Source: Gammaproteobacteria bacterium (GTDB lineage: Bacteria > Pseudomonadota > Gammaproteobacteria > S144-34). Taken from it: DNA of 5,068 nt. Where the stretch lies: contig WGBS01000094.1 of the NCBI GenBank assembly GCA_015494165.1, positions 1 through 5,068 of the forward strand. Reading direction: 5' to 3'. The position numbers were made by a program, and so were the translations under genes. Positions 1 to 5,068 of the stretch are shown one piece after another (the first letter of the stretch is position 1; the number at the start of each line of letters is the position of its first letter). A model generated the notes under the pieces. That model worked only from the letters and a program-made list of their open reading frames with translations. It was not told where the DNA came from and did not search any database.

Positions 1-51
1 GCGCACCCGCGGGGCGCCCTGCTCGCCGAGCTGGGCGCCCCGCGGGTGCGC
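1..51. repeat. Perfect 19-bp inverted repeat inside the kinase gene
   Basis: Positions 1-19 and 33-51 are exact reverse complements, separated by a 13-nt loop (20-32). The arms are almost all G and C, so the RNA or single-stranded DNA could form a very stable hairpin. It lies wholly within coding sequence, just upstream of the GGGARNPVW motif. It could extend further left: base 52 is C, and its partner would be the base just outside the window. Confidence 0.8.
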
Positions 52-216
52 CGCGTGTGGACCGTGGGCGGCGGCGCGCGCAATCCTGTCTGGACGCGCA
101 TCCGCGAACGCCTTCTCGGCGTGCCCGTCACGGCCTGCCCCGAGGCTCCGGCGGCCCTCGGCGCCGCGCGCCTCGCGGCCGGCCGCCTCCCGGCCGCCGC
201 GCCACCGCCGCGATAG
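1..216 (+). CDS. FGGY-family carbohydrate kinase, C-terminal fragment
   Basis: This is the last 71 codons of a sugar kinase whose start lies left of the window; it ends at TAG 214-216. FGGY kinases transfer the ATP gamma-phosphate to a sugar hydroxyl in the cytoplasm. The diagnostic part is the nucleotide-binding segment TVGGGARNPVW (codons 21-31), followed by RIRERLLGVPV and then a PEAPAALGAARLAAG helix. This is the usual FGGY C-terminal order of GGGxxNxxW, a GxPV strand and an (E)AxALGAA helix. The 'RIRERLLGVPV' wording recalls the bacterial/plant D-ribulose kinase-like (SePSK/XK1) branch more than xylulokinase, but the substrate cannot be read from this fragment. The tail after the GAA helix is short and ends in a Pro/Ala-rich stretch. 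cysZ begins 34 nt downstream on the same strand. The family is fairly sure; the subfamily is a guess. Confidence 0.85.
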   Translation, partial: AHPRGALLAELGAPRVRRVWTVGGGARNPVWTRIRERLLGVPVTACPEAPAALGAARLAAGRLPAAAPPPR

Positions 217-219
217 AAT
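214..219 (+). promoter_or_regulatory. Possible -10 box for cysZ
   Basis: TAGAAT matches the sigma-70 -10 consensus TATAAT at five of six positions. It sits 31 nt upstream of the cysZ start and overlaps the kinase stop codon. Transcription from it would give a leader of roughly 25 nt that contains the ribosome binding site. No convincing -35 box is seen 16-18 nt upstream, so cysZ may also be read through from the kinase gene. Confidence 0.35.
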
Positions 220-238
220 GCGGCGCCCACCGACGGAC

Positions 239-242
239 GGAG
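239..242 (+). promoter_or_regulatory. Ribosome binding site deciding the cysZ start
   Basis: GGAG lies 8 nt before the ATG at 251. An in-frame ATG at 218 has no Shine-Dalgarno sequence and would add 11 polar residues (MRRPPTDGETG) that do not look like CysZ, so the 251 start is preferred. Confidence 0.7.
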
Positions 243-250
243 AAACAGGG

Positions 251-985
251 ATGCGCGATTTCCTTGCGGGGCTCGCCTACGCGTGGCGCGGGCTGCGGCT
301 GGTGCTGCAGCCGGGGCTGCGGCGCTTCGTGGCCGTGCCGCTGGCGCTCAACACGCTGCTGTTCGCGGGCGCGATCTGGTACGTCTTCGCCCGCGTGGAC
401 GCAGTGGTCTCGCGCTGGGTGCCGGACTGGCTGTCGTGGATCGAGTGGCTGCTGTGGCCGCTCCTCGCCGTCGCCGCCGCGCTGCTCGTGTTCTACACCT
501 TCAGCCTCGTGGCGAACCTGCTGGGCGCGCCCTTCAACGGCTGGCTCGCGGAGGCCGTCGAGCGCCGCGCCACGGGGCAGGGCCCGCCCGCCTTCTCCGT
601 GCGCGAGATGCTGCGCCAGACCCCGCGCCTCGTGGGCGCCGAGGCGCGCAAGCTGGGCTGGTTCCTGGCCCGCGCCGTGCCGCTTGGCCTGCTCTTCCTC
701 GTGCCGGGCCTCAATCTGCTTGCCCCCTTCCTTTGGCTTGCCTTCAGCGCGTGGGCGCTCGCGCTCGAGTACCTCGACTACCCGATGGGCAACCACGCGC
801 TGCTGTTTCCGGAGGTGCGCGCGCGGGCGCGGCGCCGTCGCCTGCTCGCCCTCGGCTTCGGCCTCGGCGTGACGGCGCTCACCACCGTCCCGGTGCTGAA
901 CTTCCTCGCCATGCCCGCGGGCGTGGCCGGCGCCACCCTGCTCTGGGCCGAGCGCCTGCGTGATGCGTCGTCGCCGGCGGCCTAG
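251..985 (+). CDS. cysZ: Sulfate permease CysZ (EI24 family)
   Basis: A 244-residue inner-membrane protein, close to the ~250 residues usual for CysZ. CysZ takes up sulfate for assimilation into cysteine. Hydrophobic segments lie at about residues 28-48, 64-90, 135-170 and 200-232. Three stretches resemble E. coli CysZ: LVANLLGAPFNGWLAE (86-101; cf. VANxxAAPFNGLLAE), LEYLDYPMGNH (172-182; cf. QYxDYPxxNH) and VPVLNFLAMPAGVAGATLLW (213-232; cf. IPxLNFxxMPxxVxGAT). The ATG at 251 is chosen because of the GGAG 8 nt upstream. The gene is 34 nt downstream of a sugar kinase; no other sulfur gene is visible, so the context neither supports nor contradicts the call. Its TAG stop interlocks with the stop of the opposing gene through a shared CTAG. 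The family is secure; sulfate as substrate rests on family knowledge. Confidence 0.9.
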   Translation: MRDFLAGLAYAWRGLRLVLQPGLRRFVAVPLALNTLLFAGAIWYVFARVDAVVSRWVPDWLSWIEWLLWPLLAVAAALLVFYTFSLVANLLGAPFNGWLAEAVERRATGQGPPAFSVREMLRQTPRLVGAEARKLGWFLARAVPLGLLFLVPGLNLLAPFLWLAFSAWALALEYLDYPMGNHALLFPEVRARARRRRLLALGFGLGVTALTTVPVLNFLAMPAGVAGATLLWAERLRDASSPAA

Positions 986-3606
986 CGTCCGAGCGCCCGG
1001 CGCAGCACCTCCGGGTCGACCCCGAGCCCGGCAGGCGGGCGCCTGCCGCCCCGGGATGCGGAAGGACGCTGTGCCCCGGGCCCCCAGGCCGCCGAGAGCT
1101 TCCACGCGACCGGACCCCCGTCCGACCGGGTGCCGCCGTAGTCCAGCGGGCTCCCCGTGAAGCGCCGGCGCACCTCCGCCAGCGTGCGCCCGCCCGCGTC
1201 CTCGAGCCACGCGCGCAGGTTCAGCGCCTTGCCGCGCGGCACCATGGCTACCACGCTGACGCCAATGACCGGCGGACGCCTCCGCACGTCGTAGAGCCGG
1301 CCCGAGCAGGTCCGCGGCCTGCCCGTCGTGCCATCGGCCCAGGCGCTCACGCACGCCCGCACCCGCCGCACACCGCGCGGCAGGCGGGCGCCGTGGAACC
1401 CGGTCACGGACGCCTCGATGAACATGTGGGGCGGCTCGGGCAGGCACGCAGCGCCCGGATGGTCCGAACGCCCCGGCGGCGGCCAGGCGCCGCCCTCGAG
1501 GCGCACCACCGCGCACTCGCCGTAGCGGACCGCATCGCGGGGGATCCGCACCTCACCCTCGAGGTAGCCGCCCCGGGGCCGCCCGGAGCGGCCCACGAGC
1601 CGCCCGACCCAGTCGGTCAGCGCCGGCCGCACGCGCCCGTCGCGGCCCCGCACGCCGAGCTCGAACCTCTTGCTCGGGATCGACGTCGTGCCGCGCGGAA
1701 GCGCCACGCGGATGCGGACCGCCTCATAGCGCACACCGCGGACCCCGGCGCGACGCCCCGCGAGCCTCACGCGCTCGATCCGCAGCCGCTGGCCGCGCAT
1801 GGCCTCGATCGCGCGCACCGGGTCGACCGCCTCCGGCGGGAGCTGAATGCGCGGGCGCACGCAGAGCTGCCGGGTGCGGCTCTTCGCCGGGAGCCGGCGC
1901 CCCGCGACCGAGATCTCGCCGAAGGCCCGCACCCGCAGGCAGCCCATGCGCTCGACGGGCACCTCGAAGGCGAGCGTCAGCGCGCGCGCGGCGACGCGGG
2001 GCCGTACGGGGTCGTCCAGCCGCAGGCTGTGGAGGAGGCCGCCGTGCGGCAAGGGCGGCAGCACCTCCACCGTCACGCCCTCCACCGGATCGGCCCCCGT
2101 CGTCCACACGCGCACCTCGGCGCGCACGCGCTGGCGCCCGCGGCCCACGGGCTCCACACCGAGCGCGCGCACGGCGAGCCGCAGGGCGTCCACCACCGCA
2201 CCGTCGTGCAGCCGGTAGGAACGCGCCGGCCCCCGGCAGGCCGACGGCGGCGCACCCGGCGGGCACGCGGGCGGGCGCGGCGTCTCCGCCGCCGCCTCCC
2301 GCGGGGGCCCCTCCACCTCGTAGCAGAGCGGCAGGGTGGCGAGCTCTCGCGCGGCACGGACTCTCAGCAGGGGAACGAGGCAGCGCCGCTCCCCGCCGAA
2401 CGCGAAGCGGAACTCGAAGGGCACACGCCGCAGCTCGCCGGGCGAGAGCGCCGGGACCGAAAGCCGCAGCACCTCGCCCGCATCGGCGCCGGTGCCGAGC
2501 AGGACGGCCCTCGCAATCTCGGTGGCCGCCACGGCGACCGTCATGGCGGGGCTGCGCGCCGCGCCGCGGTTTGCGACCACCAGGTCCAGGGCCACGGGAT
2601 CGCCGGCCCGCACGCGCCCGGCCACCGCGTCCAGGCGCACGCCCTCCGGCGACATCCCGCGCGGGACCACGAGCATCCGGACCCCGTCCGCGATGTCGGC
2701 GACCGGGGGGCCCACCACCACGCAGGCGGGCTCCGCGCGCGGCAGCACGCGCACACCCGGAGCGGGCCGCACGCGCGCGCTGTAGCAGCGCGGCCCGATG
2801 CCGCCGGGGCTCACCGCCACCTCGCGCTCGTCCCAGGCACGGACGACCATCAGCGGGGGCGTGCGGTAGCGCGCGGCCACGCGTGGCGCGCCGCCGGGCG
2901 CCGTCTCCACCACCTCCACCTCCAGGGGCGGCACGGGCCCGCCCTGCACACGGCGTGCCTCGATGCGCACCCGCACCCGCAGGCCCGAGCGGTCGACGAT
3001 CGGCGACCCGTCGAGCGCGCGCCCGCGGGCGCCCGGCACCGCGACCGAGATCACCTCCACCAGGCTCTCGCCGGGCCCCAGCGCCCCGGCGCCGCCCGTG
3101 ACGTCCGCAACGCTGGGACGCAGGTCCACGCAGGCGCGCGTGCGCCCCTCGCCGCCGGCCTCGACCGGGAGCGGCGCCCCGCCGTCCTCCTCGCCACCTC
3201 TCAGGGACGGCACGGGGATCCGCACCCGCACCGGGAAGCAGGCCGTTCCGGGGCGCAGGCCCCGGACGTCGACCTCGACGGTGCGCCGCACGCTGCCGCC
3301 GGGCGGGATCGGGCCGACGTGGGCGCTGGCGAGCGGCCTGGCCGCCGCCCCGGCGAAGCCGCGCGCGGGCGGAAGCACCTCGACCACCGCCCGACGGGCC
3401 TCCGCCCCGCCGGTGTTGCGCACCGTGACCTCGAGCTGCGCCAGCCGGTCGAGGGGAAGCGCCCCGATCCGGAAGCGCGCCTCGACCTCGAGCATGGGCC
3501 TCCCGATCGGTGCGAATCCGCCCCCGTCACGGTCGGCCGCCGCCGGCCCGGCCCATGCGAGCCACACCGCCGCCAGCACGAGACACCATCCGGTCCGGTT
3601 CCTCAT
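982..3606 (-). CDS. Exported protein with tandem Ig-like, cysteine-paired modules
   Basis: I do not recognise this 874-residue protein as a named family. Residues 1-24 form a signal peptide: a basic MRNR start, a hydrophobic core, and a PAAA|D cleavage site. The only early Cys (C8) is not in a lipobox, and there is no further membrane segment or sorting motif, so it is probably periplasmic or secreted. The mature part repeats a pattern of beta strands. Strands such as LEVTVRNTGG and VVEVLPP (57-80) resemble CARDB/DUF11/NEW3-type Ig-like domains, and VTVEVLPP recurs at 511-518. Cys pairs close successive modules at 123/159, 274/295, 409/428, 556/582 and 698/721; there is a further pair at 752/767 and one in a Pro-rich linker at 448/457. 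The last ~40 residues are Gly/Pro/Arg-rich. The ATG at 3606 has AAGGGAG 6 nt upstream. The opposite strand is also open for long stretches but gives a His/Arg/Pro-rich product with no signal peptide. A structural or adhesive role is inference only. Confidence 0.85.
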   Translation of the reverse strand: MRNRTGWCLVLAAVWLAWAGPAAADRDGGGFAPIGRPMLEVEARFRIGALPLDRLAQLEVTVRNTGGAEARRAVVEVLPPARGFAGAAARPLASAHVGPIPPGGSVRRTVEVDVRGLRPGTACFPVRVRIPVPSLRGGEEDGGAPLPVEAGGEGRTRACVDLRPSVADVTGGAGALGPGESLVEVISVAVPGARGRALDGSPIVDRSGLRVRVRIEARRVQGGPVPPLEVEVVETAPGGAPRVAARYRTPPLMVVRAWDEREVAVSPGGIGPRCYSARVRPAPGVRVLPRAEPACVVVGPPVADIADGVRMLVVPRGMSPEGVRLDAVAGRVRAGDPVALDLVVANRGAARSPAMTVAVAATEIARAVLLGTGADAGEVLRLSVPALSPGELRRVPFEFRFAFGGERRCLVPLLRVRAARELATLPLCYEVEGPPREAAAETPRPPACPPGAPPSACRGPARSYRLHDGAVVDALRLAVRALGVEPVGRGRQRVRAEVRVWTTGADPVEGVTVEVLPPLPHGGLLHSLRLDDPVRPRVAARALTLAFEVPVERMGCLRVRAFGEISVAGRRLPAKSRTRQLCVRPRIQLPPEAVDPVRAIEAMRGQRLRIERVRLAGRRAGVRGVRYEAVRIRVALPRGTTSIPSKRFELGVRGRDGRVRPALTDWVGRLVGRSGRPRGGYLEGEVRIPRDAVRYGECAVVRLEGGAWPPPGRSDHPGAACLPEPPHMFIEASVTGFHGARLPRGVRRVRACVSAWADGTTGRPRTCSGRLYDVRRRPPVIGVSVVAMVPRGKALNLRAWLEDAGGRTLAEVRRRFTGSPLDYGGTRSDGGPVAWKLSAAWGPGAQRPSASRGGRRPPAGLGVDPEVLRRALGR
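1030..1047. other. Small hairpin just past the cysZ stop
   Basis: GGCAGGC (1030-1036) pairs with GCCTGCC (1041-1047) around a 4-nt loop, 45 nt after the cysZ stop and within the 3' end of the opposing gene. There is no T-tract. It could slow or end transcription of cysZ, since the two convergent genes leave no spacer for a terminator. It could equally be a chance product of Arg/Pro/Gly codons in GC-rich DNA. Confidence 0.2.
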
Positions 3607-3612
3607 CGCCCG

Positions 3613-3619
3613 CTCCCTT
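3613..3619 (-). promoter_or_regulatory. Ribosome binding site of the exported protein
   Basis: On the minus strand AAGGGAG ends 6 nt before the ATG at 3606-3604. This strong match and the signal peptide that follows directly support this start. Confidence 0.7.
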
Positions 3620-3786
3620 CTGTCCGCTCCCGCATCTGTCGCCTCCCCCGCACGGCCGGTTCAGGCGGCGCGGTCGCGAACGGGCGCACGCGCGGCCGCT
3701 TCCGCGAGGGCACAGCGCCCGCAACCCGCCCCAACCTTGCGGCATTCGGCACGCACGGACAAGCCGGTGGCGAGCACCGCATGGCA

Positions 3787-3798
3787 TGGCCATGGCCA
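3787..3798. promoter_or_regulatory. 12-bp perfect palindrome, possible operator
   Basis: TGGCCATGGCCA is its own reverse complement. It lies about 60 bp upstream of the rightward start and 180 bp upstream of the leftward start, within a run of ATGGC/ATGGCC repeats (3781-3798). Its place between divergent genes suits a dimeric regulator, but no regulator gene is visible and the palindrome alone is weak evidence. Confidence 0.25.
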
Positions 3799-3847
3799 GC
3801 CACGCCTCGGGCCGTCGGCACGCGGGGACGTGGCATGCCCGTTCGCG

Positions 3848-3853
3848 TACACT
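3848..3853 (+). promoter_or_regulatory. Weak -10 candidate for the membrane-protein gene
   Basis: TACACT shares T, A, A and the final T with TATAAT. It ends 6 nt before the GTG at 3860, so transcription from it would begin at or beside the start codon and give a leaderless message. The -35 position shows only GGGACG. Low confidence. Confidence 0.2.
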
Positions 3854-3859
3854 GAGGCC

Positions 3860-4609
3860 GTGGAGGACCGGAAAGCCGTCCGCACGCCGCGGGGATCCGC
3901 CCCCGCACCGCGGGCCGCCCGCGCGCTCGCCGCCTCGGGCGCGCTCGCTGCGCTGGCCCTGCTGGCCCTGGACGCCATGCTCGCCCAGGCGCCGGTGGAC
4001 GGGACCGTCCGCAGGCTCTTCGACATCACGCTGGAGCGCAACGTCCCGACGGCGGTCTCGGTCGCCTTCACGCTCGCCGCGGCCCTTGCCGCGGCCCTGG
4101 CCGCCCGGCGCACGCGGCGCGAGGGTGGCCGTGCATTGCGCGTCGCGCTGTGGGGCATGGTCGCGGCGTTCTTCGCCTACATGGCGCTCGACGACGCGCT
4201 CGAGCTGCACGAGCGGGCGGCGACCGCGCTCGCCGCGGCCCTCGAGGCGCACCGCGCCGACCCGCTCGTCGCGCGCGTGCTCGCCTTTCCCGGCTACTAC
4301 TGGCCGCTGTTCTTCCTGCCGCTCTTCGGCGCCCTGGGGCTCCTGCTCCTCGCCTTCGTCCTGCGCGAGCTGCCCCCGGGCGGCCCGCGCCGCATGCTGC
4401 TCGCGGGCCTGGCCTGCTACGTGGTGGCGGTGATCATGGACTTCGCGGAGGGTGCCGATGCGGTCTTCGAAGCGCTTGCGGGCGTGACGGCAAGCATCCT
4501 CACCCGTCCGGAGCTCCAGCACCTGATGCGGGCATACGAAGAGGCCATCGAGATCGCCGGCTCGGGGCTGCTCGCCGGGGCGATGCTGGCGCGCCGCGGC
4601 ACGCCGTAG
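3860..4609 (+). CDS. Uncharacterised polytopic membrane protein with acidic/His motifs
   Basis: A 249-residue inner-membrane protein that I cannot name. It has about six hydrophobic segments: residues 22-41, 64-83, 94-110, 148-168, 178-195 and 230-245. Polar motifs sit at the membrane edges: ALDDALELHERA (109-120), FPGYYWPLFF (143-152), IMDFAEGAD (192-200) and EEAIEIAGSG (227-236). Motifs of the D-D-x-x-x-x-H-E and E-E-x-x-E type occur, from memory, in uncharacterised bacterial membrane proteins. The clustered Asp, Glu and His could bind a metal or form an active site, but that is inference. The start is uncertain. GTG 3860 fits a short basic N-terminus before the first membrane segment, but the nearest GAGG is only 2 nt away. 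GTG 3830 is possible, and ATG 3977 would delete the first segment. The gene diverges from the exported-protein gene and ends at a probable bidirectional terminator. Confidence 0.8.
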   Translation: MEDRKAVRTPRGSAPAPRAARALAASGALAALALLALDAMLAQAPVDGTVRRLFDITLERNVPTAVSVAFTLAAALAAALAARRTRREGGRALRVALWGMVAAFFAYMALDDALELHERAATALAAALEAHRADPLVARVLAFPGYYWPLFFLPLFGALGLLLLAFVLRELPPGGPRRMLLAGLACYVVAVIMDFAEGADAVFEALAGVTASILTRPELQHLMRAYEEAIEIAGSGLLAGAMLARRGTP

Positions 4610-4647
4610 AGGGCGACGAGCGGCGGGATCCGGGAAACGCGGACGAA

Positions 4648-4692
4648 GGGCGGGGTCCGGGCGCCGGTGAGCGCAGCCCCCGGACCCCGCCC
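4648..4692. terminator. 14-bp GC hairpin, probable bidirectional terminator
   Basis: Positions 4648-4661 and 4679-4692 are perfect reverse complements around a 17-nt loop. The hairpin lies between two convergent genes, 38 nt past the membrane-protein stop and 24 nt past the pseudopilin-like gene's stop. There is no T-tract on either side, so it is not a textbook intrinsic terminator, but its position and strength favour a two-way terminator or an mRNA 3'-end stabiliser. Confidence 0.6.
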
Positions 4693-4716
4693 CGCGGGAA
4701 CCGCCCGTGGGAGGGC

Positions 4717-5068
4717 TCAGTTGCAGGCGTACTCGCGCACGCTCACGCGGCCCGACGCGCTGAGCGAGACGGCGCGCCCGGTCTCGCCGTCGCGGTCGTC
4801 GCAGATGGTGAAGCTGGCCACGCCGCTGAGCACCGTGCCCGAGGCGCCGCCTCCGCACCCCGCCGAGCCGGCGCTCCCACTCGAACCACCGGACCCGGAG
4901 CCGCCGGACCCGGAGCCCCCTGAGCCGGAGCCGCCTCTCCCGGCGGCGCAGGCCGTGCCGCCCCCGCTGCCGGACGAGCCGCCCGCGCCCGAGCCGCCGG
5001 AGTGCGCCGACGCCCCGGACGAGCCGCCCGCGCCCGAGCCGCCGCCCGAGTGGGCGGAGGCGCCGGAC
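4717..5068 (-). CDS. FimT/GspH-like pseudopilin tail with Gly/Ser-rich repeats, partial
   Basis: The last 116 residues of a protein that starts beyond the right edge; it ends at TGA 4719-4717. Visible residues 78-116 match the C-terminal pattern of GspH/FimT minor pseudopilins: GTVLSG, then SFTICDDRDG (85-94), RAVSLSASGRV (99-108) and a near-terminal Cys (115) that could pair with Cys89 of the CD motif. These proteins sit in type IV pilus or type II secretion pseudopilus tips. FimT has been linked to DNA uptake through a GRxR motif; here the residues read GRVSVR, so the motif is not exact. Residues 1-77 are unusual: nearly all Gly, Ser and Ala in repeats, with Cys at 40 and 71. The strand is supported by codons almost all ending in G/C, and by the last 15 bases of the two repeat units, where all four differences are silent in this frame. 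An N-terminal pilin helix cannot be checked here. Confidence 0.65.
   Translation of the reverse strand, partial: SGASAHSGGGSGAGGSSGASAHSGGSGAGGSSGSGGGTACAAGRGGSGSGGSGSGGSGSGGSSGSAGSAGCGGGASGTVLSGVASFTICDDRDGETGRAVSLSASGRVSVREYACN
4889..4933. repeat. Three tandem 15-nt repeats encoding GGSGS
   Basis: Units 4889-4903, 4904-4918 and 4919-4933 are near-identical. The first two differ only at the last base, and the third carries two further changes near its start. On the minus strand they encode GGSGS three times in a row, inside the Gly/Ser tract of the pseudopilin-like gene. Confidence 0.8.
4970..5068. repeat. 45/48-nt tandem repeats encoding a 15-16 residue Gly/Ser/Ala unit
   Basis: Unit one is 4970-5014 (45 nt) and unit two is 5015-5062 (48 nt); a third begins at 5063 and is cut by the window edge. 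The first 30 nt of units one and two are identical. On the minus strand each unit encodes a GASAHSGG(G)SGAGGS-type peptide; the extra CCC in unit two adds one Gly. The remaining bases differ at four positions, all silent on the minus strand. The number of copies beyond the edge is unknown. Confidence 0.8.

Larger units (their letters stand above)
3607..3859. other. Divergent intergenic region
   Basis: This 253-bp spacer separates the leftward exported-protein gene from the rightward membrane-protein gene and must hold both promoters. It contains the leftward ribosome binding site, a 12-bp palindrome (3787-3798), a second 8-bp palindrome GGCATGCC (3832-3839) and a weak -10 candidate for the rightward gene (3848-3853). 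I found no convincing sigma-70 promoter for the leftward gene and no small gene with a ribosome binding site. Confidence 0.6.

Noticed and set aside
218..250. An earlier in-frame ATG for cysZ at 218
   Set aside because: No Shine-Dalgarno sequence, and the 11 added residues are polar and unlike CysZ; the ATG at 251 has GGAG at the right distance.
128..1516. A 462-codon minus-strand frame opposite cysZ
   Set aside because: It is Arg/Gly/His-rich, overlaps a well-recognised cysZ and the end of the exported-protein gene, and shows no family motifs.
1393..3855. An 820-codon open frame on the plus strand opposite the exported protein
   Set aside because: The product is His/Arg/Pro-rich with no domain pattern, has no ribosome binding site I can see, and is what a GC-rich gene gives when read backwards. 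The minus-strand gene has a signal peptide, a ribosome binding site and an internal modular pattern.
2963..3859. Upstream extension of the membrane-protein reading frame
   Set aside because: The frame stays open leftward only because stops are rare in GC-rich DNA. It runs through the spacer and the antisense of the exported-protein gene, and its sequence is low-complexity Arg/Pro/Ser.
3527..4858. A 443-codon minus-strand frame opposite the membrane protein
   Set aside because: Arg/Gly-rich with no coherent domains; the plus-strand frame has clear membrane segments and motifs.
4805..5068. A plus-strand frame from ATG 4805, rich in Pro and Glu, open to the edge
   Set aside because: Pro/Glu-rich repeats are the mirror image of the Gly/Ser repeats. 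It has no ribosome binding site, and repeat differences that are silent on the minus strand would change C to W and D to E here.
4889..5068. The repeat region considered as a CRISPR array
   Set aside because: Units are adjacent without unique spacers, are in frame, and encode a Gly/Ser peptide.

Overview
The window is very GC-rich DNA, and nearly every codon in the genes I accept ends in G or C. A CysZ-type sulfate permease and what looks like a FimT/GspH-type pseudopilin tail suggest a high-GC proteobacterium, most likely a gammaproteobacterium. That placement is inference from gene families only. I see no rRNA, tRNA, CRISPR array, transposase, integrase or phage gene.

Layout, left to right. 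(1) 1-216, plus strand: the C-terminal end of an FGGY-family sugar kinase that starts outside the window. A perfect 19-bp inverted repeat lies inside its coding sequence (1-51). (2) 251-985, plus strand: cysZ, a complete inner-membrane sulfate permease with a good ribosome binding site. (3) 982-3606, minus strand: a large exported protein of 874 residues with a signal peptide, built from about five tandem beta-rich modules, each closing with a spaced cysteine pair. Its stop codon interlocks with the cysZ stop codon through a shared CTAG. (4) 3607-3859: a 253-bp divergent intergenic region with a 12-bp palindrome and a possible -10 box. (5) 3860-4609, plus strand: an unrecognised polytopic membrane protein with a GTG start and conserved-looking acidic/histidine motifs. 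(6) 4610-4716: a strong 14-bp GC hairpin that probably terminates transcription from both sides. (7) 4717-5068, minus strand: the C-terminal end of a protein whose last ~40 residues resemble FimT/GspH pseudopilins, preceded by a long Gly/Ser-rich repeat tract that runs off the window.

How the genes fit together: the kinase and cysZ run in the same direction 34 nt apart and may share a transcript, though they have no obvious common pathway. The exported multi-module protein and the membrane protein are transcribed divergently from one short spacer. The pseudopilin-like gene converges on the membrane protein. No single pathway links all five. The least ordinary items are the cysteine-pair modular exported protein, the membrane protein with DDxxELHE / DFAEG / EExxE motifs, and the Gly/Ser repeat tract joined to a pseudopilin-like tail. 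I do not see a recognisable defence, toxin-antitoxin or mobile system.
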